Origin: Clostridia bacterium
GTDB taxonomy: Bacteria; Bacillota; Clostridia; Christensenellales; Aristaeellaceae
Assembly: GCA_017541105.1 (NCBI GenBank)
Contig: JAFXZS010000004.1
Location: 62,001 to 126,000 of the forward strand
Reading direction: 5' to 3'
Length of the DNA: 64,000 nucleotides
This document shows, piece after piece, positions 35,159-43,428 of this stretch. Position 1 is the first letter of the stretch. The number at the start of each line of letters is the position of its first letter. A program made the translations under genes and the position numbers. The notes below the pieces were generated by a model, which worked only from the letters and a program-made list of their open reading frames with translations, had not been told where the DNA came from and did not search any database.

Positions 35159-38100
35159 ATGAAAAAACTGCTGAACGATGGATGGGAATACCTCAAACTG
35201 CCTGCCGGGAGCGGGCGGAATGACCTGGAGGGAAAGTCATGGAACCCAACGGACCTTCCGCATGACTGGCTGATCTGGCAGAGCGACAGGGACCTGTATG
35301 AAAGTGCAGATGTTTGGTACCGAAAGCGCCTGTCTTTTCCGGGAAATCTGCCGGAAGTCTGCCTGCTGCATTTTGACGGTGTCTATATGGACTGCGATGT
35401 GCTGCTGAACGGGGAAATTGTCCGCAGCCATGCTTACGGATACACGGCTTTTTATGCGGAGCTGACCGGGAGGCTTCGCCCGGGAGAAAACGAAATACTG
35501 GTGCATATCCGCCATCAGAGCCCAAACTCCCGCTGGTATTCAGGAAGCGGCATTTTCCGGGATGTCACGCTGATTACTCTGCCTGCCGATCACATTGTGC
35601 CGGACAGCTTCCGGATTACAGAACGGCAGGAAGGCGAGAACTGGGAAATCACAATCCATGCGGAAGCGACCGGAACAGACTCCGGTCTGTTTGAATGCGC
35701 GGTGACGGATCCGGACGGAAAGGAAGCTGCCCGTTCGGAAACAATCGCCAAGGACGGAAAAATCTGCATCCGAATGACCCTGCAGAATGCCAGGAAATGG
35801 GATCTTACCGATCCCGCGATATATATACTGCGTTATACCTACGGGCAGGAGACAGGCAAAATCAGATTCGGACTGCGGTCTGTTGAATATACGACGGACC
35901 ATGGATTCCTGCTGAACGGCAGGCACGTTAAACTGAAAGGGGTCTGCCTGCACCATGATCTCGGTGCACTGGGAGCGGCATTCCATGAAAAAGCAGCCCG
36001 CAGACAGCTGCTTCTGATGAAGCGGATGGGTGCCAACGCCGTACGTACTTCCCACAATCCGCCTGCATCCCGGTTTCTGGATCTCTGCGACGAAATGGGC
36101 ATTCTGGTCATCGATGAAGCTTTTGACATGTGGGAAAGACCGAAGACGACCTACGATTACGCCCGCTTTTTTCCGGAACACGAAGCGGAAGATGTGGCGC
36201 TGTGGATCCGGCGTGACCGGTGCCATCCGAGCGTGATCCTGTGGTCAATCGGAAACGAGATCTATGATATGCACGCGGACCTGAGGGGCACGGAAGTTTG
36301 CAGAATGCTGACGGAGCAGGTGCGTTCCCATGATCCGGACGGACATGCCGCGGTCACCTTCGGCTGCAACTATATGCCTTGGGAAGGAGGCCAGCGGTGC
36401 GCGGACATCGTGAAGATCGCCGGATACAATTACGGGGAAAAATGTTATGCGGAGCATCACAGAAACCATCCGGACTGGACGATCTACGGCAGCGAGACAG
36501 CAAGCGTTCTGAGCAGCCGCGGAATCTATCATTTTCCGATTGAAAAAAGCATCATGAGCGAGGCAGATCTCCAGTGCAGCGCGCTTGGGAACAGCAATAC
36601 GAGCTGGGGCGCTACGGATCTGAGAAAAATGATTATCGATGACCTGCAGTGCGAATACAGCATGGGGCAGTTTATCTGGAGCGGTATCGATTATATCGGG
36701 GAGCCTACGCCCTACCACACCCGGAGCTGCTATTTCGGGCAGGCAGATACAGCCTGTTTTCCCAAGGATCCGTACTATCTCTTCCAAAGCCTGTGGAGCG
36801 ATGCACCTGTGCTGCATATCGGCGTTCACTGGGACTGGAACCCGGGGCAGCGGATTGATGTGCCAATCATGACAAACTATGACCGAGTGGAGCTGATGGT
36901 GAATCACAGAAGCCTCGGGATCCGGGAAGTATCACGGGAGGATCCGGAAAGATGCCTGCCCGTCTGGAAGGTTCCGTTTGAGGCGGGGGAACTGCGGGTC
37001 CGGGCACTGGATTCCGAAGGGAATGTGCTGCGGGAAGATTTCCGTAAAACTCCCGGGGAAACGGCCAGGCTGACAGTGACGGCAGAAGAATCATTCCTCC
37101 GGAGCGACGGGAAGGATCTCGCGTTTCTGACGGTACAGGCAGAGGATGCTGACGGGTACCCGGTGGATAACGCACGGGACAGGGTCTGCATCACCGTATC
37201 CGGCGGAGCGGTGCTGGCCGGGACGGATAACGGCGATTCGACGGATCCGGACGGATACAAGCAGGCCTGCCGCCGCCTGTTTGGAGGGAAACTGCTGTTG
37301 ATCCTGGCTTCCAACGGAGTGAAAAAGGACGCGGTGGTCCGGATGGAGAGCACGTCCGGACTGTGTACGGAAACGCGGCTGCACGTGCAGGAATGTGAAT
37401 GCACGGAGGATGCCGGCCGTATGCAGGGAATACCGGAAGGAAATGCGGACGGAATCATTCCGCTGCGGAAGATTGAAATCACCGCGGAAGGCAGCCGTAC
37501 ACTGAACCGGGAACGGAATACCTGTGTATTCCGCTGGGCTGTAAAACCGGCAAACGCAACCCTGAAAAAACTGATCTGGCAGATCACAAATGACGGAGGA
37601 ATTGAAACTCCCTTTGCGGATGCAGCAGAGACCGGAGATCATCAGATTACGGTGACAGTCCGGGGAGACGGTGTATTTTACCTGCGGGCGCTGGGCAGCA
37701 GCTCGGCAGACCATCCGGAGGTTATCAGCCAGATTGAGCTGGCTGCTGAGGGCATCGGGCGGCCGGCTTTAAACCCCTATGAGTTTATCAGCGCGGGACT
37801 GTATGACCTGCATGACGGAGAAATCGGAACGGGAAACGAGAAAGGAATTGCGTTTGCGCGGGACGGGGCCAGCATGGCAGGGTTCAGCCGGATAGATTTC
37901 GGGAAAGCCGGTTCGGATACGCTGACAATCCCTGTGTTCGCGCTGGATGACAAACCGTATGAGATTGAATTGCTGGACGGAGACCCGAGGGAAGGCGGAA
38001 GGGTTCTTTCGGTGCTGCACTATGAGAAACCCAGCATCTGGAATCAGTATCAGGAAGAAACCTATCACCTGCCTGAGCGGCTGACCGGAATCCATACGCT

Positions 38101-38539
38101 GTGTTTCCGGATGAATCAGAAAGTGCATCTGAAGGGATTCAGCTTTGAACAGCAGAGCCGGGCGTTTGTGCTGCAGTCCGCCGGGGACGCGGACATCGTT
38201 TACGGGGATTCTTTTGTCCGGGACGGTTCCACGATCCGGAAGATCGGAAACAACGTCTCGCTGCGCTTCGGGGAGATGGACTTCGGCACGTTGAAAGAAT
38301 GCGTTCTCGAAATTCACGGGAAGACAGATCTGGCCGTGAACGCGATCACTGTACGAATAGACGGGGAGAACGGGGAGAACAGGACGGAAATTGCAAATTT
38401 CCTTGGAACGAAAGAGGCGTGCCAGCGGTTTCCGGTGCATGTACCCGGTGGGATGTGTACGGTCACATTCGTGTTTTTACCCGGCAGCCATTTTGATTTC
38501 GAAGCGTTCCGTTTTGACAAAATCAGGAATAAGGAGTAA
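35159..38539 (+). CDS. GH2 family glycosidase (beta-galactosidase-like) with two C-terminal CBM-like domains
   Basis: An 1126-residue glycoside hydrolase family 2 enzyme. The N-terminal sugar-binding sandwich includes LPHDW and HFDGVYMDCDVLLNG. The TIM barrel has KGVCLHHDLGALGAAF and the acid/base Glu367 (VILWSIGNEI), with the likely nucleophile Glu446 (IYGSETASVLSSRG). A DUF4982-type and an Ig-like domain follow (about residues 540-800). The last 230 residues form two beta-sandwich modules of the CBM6 type (SMAGFSRIDFGK... and NNVSLRFGEMDFG...). There is no signal peptide, so it acts on imported sugars. The start at 35159 gives the usual GH2 beginning but has a poor ribosome binding site. 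No promoter was recognised in the 56 bases after gpsA. Galactosidase and glucuronidase are both possible. Confidence 0.82.
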   Translation: MKKLLNDGWEYLKLPAGSGRNDLEGKSWNPTDLPHDWLIWQSDRDLYESADVWYRKRLSFPGNLPEVCLLHFDGVYMDCDVLLNGEIVRSHAYGYTAFYAELTGRLRPGENEILVHIRHQSPNSRWYSGSGIFRDVTLITLPADHIVPDSFRITERQEGENWEITIHAEATGTDSGLFECAVTDPDGKEAARSETIAKDGKICIRMTLQNARKWDLTDPAIYILRYTYGQETGKIRFGLRSVEYTTDHGFLLNGRHVKLKGVCLHHDLGALGAAFHEKAARRQLLLMKRMGANAVRTSHNPPASRFLDLCDEMGILVIDEAFDMWERPKTTYDYARFFPEHEAEDVALWIRRDRCHPSVILWSIGNEIYDMHADLRGTEVCRMLTEQVRSHDPDGHAAVTFGCNYMPWEGGQRCADIVKIAGYNYGEKCYAEHHRNHPDWTIYGSETASVLSSRGIYHFPIEKSIMSEADLQCSALGNSNTSWGATDLRKMIIDDLQCEYSMGQFIWSGIDYIGEPTPYHTRSCYFGQADTACFPKDPYYLFQSLWSDAPVLHIGVHWDWNPGQRIDVPIMTNYDRVELMVNHRSLGIREVSREDPERCLPVWKVPFEAGELRVRALDSEGNVLREDFRKTPGETARLTVTAEESFLRSDGKDLAFLTVQAEDADGYPVDNARDRVCITVSGGAVLAGTDNGDSTDPDGYKQACRRLFGGKLLLILASNGVKKDAVVRMESTSGLCTETRLHVQECECTEDAGRMQGIPEGNADGIIPLRKIEITAEGSRTLNRERNTCVFRWAVKPANATLKKLIWQITNDGGIETPFADAAETGDHQITVTVRGDGVFYLRALGSSSADHPEVISQIELAAEGIGRPALNPYEFISAGLYDLHDGEIGTGNEKGIAFARDGASMAGFSRIDFGKAGSDTLTIPVFALDDKPYEIELLDGDPREGGRVLSVLHYEKPSIWNQYQEETYHLPERLTGIHTLCFRMNQKVHLKGFSFEQQSRAFVLQSAGDADIVYGDSFVRDGSTIRKIGNNVSLRFGEMDFGTLKECVLEIHGKTDLAVNAITVRIDGENGENRTEIANFLGTKEACQRFPVHVPGGMCTVTFVFLPGSHFDFEAFRFDKIRNKE

Positions 38540-38542
38540 AAT
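38514..38542 (+). promoter_or_regulatory. Promoter for the YbhN-like gene
   Basis: TTGACA (38514-38519) and TAAAAT (38537-38542) have a 17-base spacer. The promoter lies within the 3' end of the GH2 gene. Confidence 0.65.
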
Positions 38543-38590
38543 AAAAAGGTTAATATGGGGATTGATCCGCAGCGGTGATGGGAGGACGGC

Positions 38591-39646
38591 ATGTCGACGA
38601 AGCTCAAAAAGGTTCTGAGTTTTCTGTTCATTGCGGCCTCCGTGACTGCTGTGTTTTTTATTGCATTCAGCAATACCGAGCTGAAGGATGCATGGGGCGC
38701 GATCTCAAGGCTGGATCTGTGGTGGCTGGCCGGCATCTTCCTTTGCTGGGTGGTTTGTACGGTATTTGACGGGCTGAATTATTGGTGCTATCTCCGCAGG
38801 GAGAAATTCAAGATCAGCGTGGGGCGCGCCATCAATGTATCTTTGATCGGATTCTATTACAGCAATATCACTCCGAGCGCTGCCGGCGGGCAGCCCATGC
38901 AGGTCAATTCCCTCCGGAAGGCAGGGATTCCCGTCGGTTACGGAACCATGGCGGTGACCATCCGCTTTTTTACCAATCAGTTCACGATCACCATGATGGC
39001 CTTGCTGCTGTTTCTGTTTAACCGGAGTTTTGTGTATGACAAGCTGGGCGGGGTCATGTGGCTGGTTCGAATCGGATGGCTGATCAATTTCGCGGCAGTG
39101 CCGCTGGTTGTGCTGGCCACATGGAAACGCAGCTGGGTACAGGGGCTCGCGAACTGGCTGATCTCCCTGCTTTCAAAGATCCGGGTAATCAGGAACCGGG
39201 AAGCAATGACAGCGAAGGTGACGGAAGTCCTGGACACTTACAACAAGGCCATGCTGGATCTGCTGCGGCGGCCCGGACAGATTCTGATTCAGTTCCTGTG
39301 CAGCTTTGTCAGCCTTCTGGGGCTGACGGCAACAATCATTTTTGTCTATCACGCTTTCGGGCAGCATGGAACACACTGGTACCAGCTGCTGACGCTGAGC
39401 TGCCTGCTATATGTCAGCGCCAGCTACACGCCGCTGCCCGGGGCCAGCGGCGCCCAGGAAGGCGGATTTCTTGTGTTCTATAACGGGATTTTCAAAAACG
39501 GAACCATCGGCATGGCCTTGCTGACATGGAGGTTCTTTACGTTCTACCAGTTCCTGATTGTCGGAGTCGGTACGGTAGTGCTTGAAAAGATCATCATCAA
39601 AGCGGAAAAGAAAAAACGCCTGCGGGAGGGACAGCCCGCAGACTGA
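38591..39646 (+). CDS. Lysylphosphatidylglycerol synthase/YbhN-type flippase-like membrane protein
   Basis: A 351-residue integral membrane protein of the UPF0104 family, related to the membrane domain of MprF. About eight hydrophobic segments are visible. Conserved blocks are SLIGFYYSNITPSAAGGQPM and SASYTPLPGASGAQEGGFL, the two Pro/Gly-rich re-entrant motifs of the family. It lacks the aminoacyl transferase domain of full MprF, so it is more likely a lipid flippase or carrier of undefined substrate. The ATG is preceded by GGGAGG. It has its own promoter. Confidence 0.82.
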   Translation: MSTKLKKVLSFLFIAASVTAVFFIAFSNTELKDAWGAISRLDLWWLAGIFLCWVVCTVFDGLNYWCYLRREKFKISVGRAINVSLIGFYYSNITPSAAGGQPMQVNSLRKAGIPVGYGTMAVTIRFFTNQFTITMMALLLFLFNRSFVYDKLGGVMWLVRIGWLINFAAVPLVVLATWKRSWVQGLANWLISLLSKIRVIRNREAMTAKVTEVLDTYNKAMLDLLRRPGQILIQFLCSFVSLLGLTATIIFVYHAFGQHGTHWYQLLTLSCLLYVSASYTPLPGASGAQEGGFLVFYNGIFKNGTIGMALLTWRFFTFYQFLIVGVGTVVLEKIIIKAEKKKRLREGQPAD

Positions 39647-39669
39647 CGGAAGCAACAAGATCATCTGTA

Positions 39670-39698
39670 TTGACAAGCGTTAAATAAGACGTTATAAT
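39670..39698 (+). promoter_or_regulatory. Consensus promoter for the glmM-acyltransferase-nagB operon
   Basis: TTGACA (39670-39675) and TATAAT (39693-39698) have a 17-base spacer, an exact match to the sigma-A consensus and the strongest promoter in the window. Confidence 0.85.
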
Positions 39699-39763
39699 AC
39701 ATCTGTTTATGGACGGATTTAGCAGATGCTGTCCAATTCAATCTGTGAATCTGGAGGGAAGTT

Positions 39764-41128
39764 ATGGGTAAATATTTCGGAACAGACGGATTCCGCGGTA
39801 AAGCCGGCGTGGATCTGACTGCGGAGCATGCCTTTAAAACAGGACGGTTTCTTGGTTGGTATTACGCGAAGAAGCATCTGGATGACAAGGCAAAGATTGT
39901 GATCGGAAAGGATACGCGCCGCTCTTCCTATATGTATGAAAACGCTTTGGCCGCGGGCATTACCTCCTCCGGCACAGATGTCTATCTGCTGCACGTAACA
40001 ACCACCCCGTGTGTCAGCTACATCACCCGGACGGAAGGGTTCGACTGCGGCGTCATGATCTCCGCCAGCCATAATCCTTACGGCGATAACGGGATCAAGC
40101 TGATGAACAACAAAGGCGAGAAGATGGACGATGATCTCCAGGATGCCGTGGAAAAGTATATCGACGGGGAGAGGGAAGAACTCCCCTTCGCGGTCGGAGA
40201 CAAGATCGGCTGCACGGTGGACTTTTATACCGGACGGAACCGTTATATCGGATATCTGACCAATCTGGCGACCCGGCCGTTTGACGATCATAAGGTGGCA
40301 CTGGACTGTTCCAACGGATCCAGCTGGATGATCGGGCCCGCGGTTTTCAACGCATTAGGCGCAAAGACTTATGTCATCCATGATAAGCCCGACGGCCTGA
40401 ACATCAATAAGGACTGCGGAAGTACACACCTGGACAGCCTGAAGGATTATGTCCGTGAAAACAAGCTGGATGTTGGTTTTGCCTTTGACGGGGACGCAGA
40501 CCGCTGCCTTGCCGTGGACGAGAACGGAAACGAAGTCAACGGCGACAAGATCATGTACATCTGCGCCAAGCATCTCAAGAGCAAAGGCCAGCTGCCCAGC
40601 AATACCGTGGTGACCACGATCATGAGCAACTTCGGGCTGTACAAGGCGCTGGATGCTGCCGGTATCAACTATGAAAAGACCGCGGTCGGAGACAGGTATG
40701 TCTATGAAAATATGAAGGCATATGATCATCTGATCGGCGGGGAACAGAGCGGACATATCATCTTCCGGAAACACGCGAGGACCGGTGACGGGCTGATTAC
40801 AGCTATTATGCTGATGGGCGTCATGATCGATACCCAGCTGCCGCTTTCCGTGCTGGCGGAGGGATGCAAAATGTATCCGCAGGTGCTGAAAAACGTCAAA
40901 GTGGATGACAAGGATGAAACCCTGAGCGAACAGAAGGTAATGGACGCGGTAAACGCCTGCACCGAGGAACTGGAGGACAGCGGGCGCGTGCTGCTGCGCA
41001 AGAGCGGTACGGAGCCTGTGCTGCGGGTCATGGCAGAAGCTGGAACCACCGAGGAATGCGAAAAATATGTGGACATGATTATTGAGGCCATTAAAGAAAG
41101 CGGCCATCTGTCTGAGGTGAAAAAATAA
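39764..41128 (+). CDS. glmM: Phosphoglucosamine mutase
   Basis: A 454-residue phosphohexomutase that converts glucosamine 6-phosphate to glucosamine 1-phosphate for peptidoglycan precursors. It opens MGKYFGTDGFRGKAG. The phosphoserine is Ser102 in ISASHNPYGDNGIK, the metal loop is FDGDADRC, and the phosphate-binding loop is LLRKSGTEPVLRVM. GGAGGG precedes the ATG. The start of the next gene overlaps its stop by one base. Its neighbours also act on amino sugars. Confidence 0.93.
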   Translation: MGKYFGTDGFRGKAGVDLTAEHAFKTGRFLGWYYAKKHLDDKAKIVIGKDTRRSSYMYENALAAGITSSGTDVYLLHVTTTPCVSYITRTEGFDCGVMISASHNPYGDNGIKLMNNKGEKMDDDLQDAVEKYIDGEREELPFAVGDKIGCTVDFYTGRNRYIGYLTNLATRPFDDHKVALDCSNGSSWMIGPAVFNALGAKTYVIHDKPDGLNINKDCGSTHLDSLKDYVRENKLDVGFAFDGDADRCLAVDENGNEVNGDKIMYICAKHLKSKGQLPSNTVVTTIMSNFGLYKALDAAGINYEKTAVGDRYVYENMKAYDHLIGGEQSGHIIFRKHARTGDGLITAIMLMGVMIDTQLPLSVLAEGCKMYPQVLKNVKVDDKDETLSEQKVMDAVNACTEELEDSGRVLLRKSGTEPVLRVMAEAGTTEECEKYVDMIIEAIKESGHLSEVKK

Positions 41129-41790
41129 TGCTGAAAACATGTGATTTATACGATCTGAGCCATACAAGGGCTGCGGCGCTGCTGGAGAAGACCACCTATC
41201 CCTGGGAAGCGCTGAAGAGCATCAAGGAATTTATTCTGGAACTGGGGAAAACGCTGCCGAAGGACGAGTTTGATGAGGTCAGCGAAAATGTCTGGATCGC
41301 GAAGGACGCGGTCATCTATCCCAACAATTATATCGGAGCTCCCTGCATCATCGGCCATGAGACGGAGGTGCGGCCCGGCGCATTTATCCGCGGAAGCGCG
41401 CTGGTAGGTGACCACTGCGTGGTAGGCAACAGTACGGAACTGAAAAATGTGATATTATTCGACAATGTTCAGGTTCCGCACTATAATTATGTCGGCGACA
41501 GCATTCTGGGCTATAAGAGCCATATGGGTGCCGGATCCATTACTTCCAATGTGAAGAGCGATAAGCTGCTGGTGACGGTGAAATGCGGGGAGGAAAAGAT
41601 TGAGACCGGGCTGAAAAAAATCGGCGCCATGCTGGGTGACCGGGTTGAGGTCGGATGCAACAGCGTGCTGAACCCCGGAACGATTATCGGGCGTGATTCC
41701 AACGTTTACCCCACTTCCTGCGTCCGGGGGACCGTACCGGAAAAGTCCATATGGAAAAATAACGGCGTGATTGCCGCCAAACATGATTAA
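41128..41790 (+). CDS. Left-handed beta-helix acyltransferase, GlmU C-terminal-like
   Basis: A 220-residue hexapeptide-repeat protein. After about 60 helical residues the repeats run from WIAKDAVIYPNNYIGAPCII to PGTIIGRDSNVYPTSCVRG. HYNYVGDSILGYKSHMGAGS is close to the acetyltransferase active site of GlmU, including the histidine and the loop after it. It lacks the N-terminal uridylyltransferase domain of GlmU. Lying between glmM and nagB, it could acetylate glucosamine 1-phosphate or act on a related sugar. The pyrophosphorylase step would then be encoded elsewhere. The exact reaction is inferred from context. Confidence 0.75.
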   Translation: MLKTCDLYDLSHTRAAALLEKTTYPWEALKSIKEFILELGKTLPKDEFDEVSENVWIAKDAVIYPNNYIGAPCIIGHETEVRPGAFIRGSALVGDHCVVGNSTELKNVILFDNVQVPHYNYVGDSILGYKSHMGAGSITSNVKSDKLLVTVKCGEEKIETGLKKIGAMLGDRVEVGCNSVLNPGTIIGRDSNVYPTSCVRGTVPEKSIWKNNGVIAAKHD

Positions 41791-41809
41791 GAATAAGGAG
41801 AAAAGAAAC

Positions 41810-42541
41810 ATGAAAGTACTTATTGTTGAAGATTATCAGGATGGAGCCCGGAAAGCCGCGGACATCATCGAGAAAATTGTCCGGGAAAACCCGGAATGCA
41901 CGCTCGGCCTTGCGACCGGCAGCAGCCCCGTGGGCATGTATCAGGAGCTGGCCCGGCGCTGCAGGGAAGAGGGCCTGGATTTCAGCAGAATTCACAGCGT
42001 GAACCTGGATGAATATGTCGGGCTGGACGGCACCCATGACCAGAGCTACCGCTACTTCATGAACAGCAACCTTTTCGACCACATCAACATCGACAAGAAG
42101 AACACCTATGTTGCGAAGGGCACGGGGGACGTACAGGCAAACCTGAAGGAATTCAACGAAGTGCTGGACAGGACAGAGATCGAGATTCAGGTCCTGGGTG
42201 TCGGCCCGGACGGCCATCTTGGATTCAACGAACCGGGCGAAACGCTGTACGACGGCGCACATGAGGAAACACTGGACGATTCCACCATCGAAGCAAACAA
42301 ACGCTTCTTTGCCAGCAAGGAAGATGTTCCCACCCACGCGGTGACCATGGGGATGGGCAATATCATGAGAGCAAAACGGCTGCTGATGATTATCAACGGC
42401 AATAAACAGGAAGCGGCGACAAAGCTGCTGATCGAAGACAAAATTGATCCGCGCTGCCCCTGCACCTTCATGCGGATGCACCGGGACGCCACGGTGATTA
42501 TCGAGAAGAAACTGGCGGAAGAGATCGGCTACCGCGGATAA
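41810..42541 (+). CDS. nagB: Glucosamine-6-phosphate deaminase
   Basis: A 243-residue deaminase/isomerase that converts glucosamine 6-phosphate to fructose 6-phosphate and ammonia. LGLATGSSPVGMYQEL is the phosphate loop, VNLDEYVGLDG carries a catalytic aspartate, and LGVGPDGHLGFNEPG carries the catalytic His. AAGGAG lies 9 bases before the ATG at 41810. Being coexpressed with glmM, it works at the same branch point: GlmM draws glucosamine 6-phosphate into the wall, NagB returns it to glycolysis. A terminator follows. Confidence 0.95.
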   Translation: MKVLIVEDYQDGARKAADIIEKIVRENPECTLGLATGSSPVGMYQELARRCREEGLDFSRIHSVNLDEYVGLDGTHDQSYRYFMNSNLFDHINIDKKNTYVAKGTGDVQANLKEFNEVLDRTEIEIQVLGVGPDGHLGFNEPGETLYDGAHEETLDDSTIEANKRFFASKEDVPTHAVTMGMGNIMRAKRLLMIINGNKQEAATKLLIEDKIDPRCPCTFMRMHRDATVIIEKKLAEEIGYRG

Positions 42542-42561
42542 ACTGCTTTGTTATCCATTCA

Positions 42562-42590
42562 GGCGGGCGTTACAGAAACGCCCGCCTTTT
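42562..42590 (+). terminator. Terminator of the glmM-nagB operon
   Basis: GGCGGGCGTT (42562-42571) pairs with AACGCCCGCC (42577-42586) across ACAGA, followed by four T. The next gene starts 17 bases later, so some read-through is likely. Confidence 0.85.
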
Positions 42591-42606
42591 CAGGAGGTAC
42601 AAGGAC

Positions 42607-43428
42607 ATGTTCCGTTTCAATCGGGTTTTTCCGGGGATTGTGCATATCCAGGACAATATGGGGGTCTGCTTCACGCTGCTGGCCGGCAGCGAAAAGGCAG
42701 TGGTCATTGACACGGGATACGGGCTGGAAAACGTCCGGAACTGTATTTCATCCCTGACGAACAGGCCGGTCCTGCCGCTGCTTACCCACGGGCACCATGA
42801 CCACGTGCTGGGAGCCAGATGGTTTGCGCATGCGGTGCTGGATTCGGCGGACCTGGAAGAATATGCCCTGCGGACCGGGCGTGAACAGCGGGAAAAGGTT
42901 GCGGAACAGGCCCGGGGGCTCGGACTGACAACGCCGGAAGATTTCATGACCGCACCGGTGCCCGGAACCGAAGCGCCGGAGTATAACGGCGAGACAGCGG
43001 GCTTTGCCTGCCAGAGAACGGATCTGGGCGGAATGGAAATAAACATTATTCATGTACCTGGACATACAGCAGGCAGCCTTGTGATCCACGTGCCTGCCTG
43101 GCAGCTGCTGCTGACGGGTGACGACTGGAACCCGTGTACGTGGATGTGGTTTCCCTGCTCCCTGCCGGTACAGGACTGGCTGGGCAACATGCACAGCCTC
43201 CTGCGCGGGCTGGAGCAGGAAGGAGGCGTCACCAGGGTGCTCTGTTCCCATCAGCCGATGATGCGGGAAGGAAAGGAACTTAAGGAATTCCTGGCCTGGG
43301 CGACGCCGGAAAGGCTGGACGAGGCGGAAAAAAGTGAAATCAGCTCCGACATCCGGGTGCGGAGGATTTCGGACCCGCAGCGTGGATGGGAGCTGCTGTT
43401 TGACGGAAATAAATACGAAAAGCGGTGA
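42607..43428 (+). CDS. Metallo-beta-lactamase-fold hydrolase
   Basis: A 273-residue enzyme of the metallo-beta-lactamase superfamily. The dinuclear zinc motif is THGHHDHVLG, followed by the later ligands in VPGHTAGSL, LLTGDDWNP and CSHQP. The class includes glyoxalase II-like thioesterases, lactonases and phosphodiesterases, and the substrate cannot be told here. GGAGG precedes the ATG 17 bases after the nagB terminator, so expression probably depends on read-through. Its stop codon directly abuts the stop codon of the convergent glnN. Confidence 0.85.
   Translation: MFRFNRVFPGIVHIQDNMGVCFTLLAGSEKAVVIDTGYGLENVRNCISSLTNRPVLPLLTHGHHDHVLGARWFAHAVLDSADLEEYALRTGREQREKVAEQARGLGLTTPEDFMTAPVPGTEAPEYNGETAGFACQRTDLGGMEINIIHVPGHTAGSLVIHVPAWQLLLTGDDWNPCTWMWFPCSLPVQDWLGNMHSLLRGLEQEGGVTRVLCSHQPMMREGKELKEFLAWATPERLDEAEKSEISSDIRVRRISDPQRGWELLFDGNKYEKR

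Noticed and set aside
39622..39643. Inverted repeat CTGCGGG/CCCGCAG at the end of the YbhN-like gene
   Set aside because: No T run follows and it is within coding sequence, so I do not call it a terminator.
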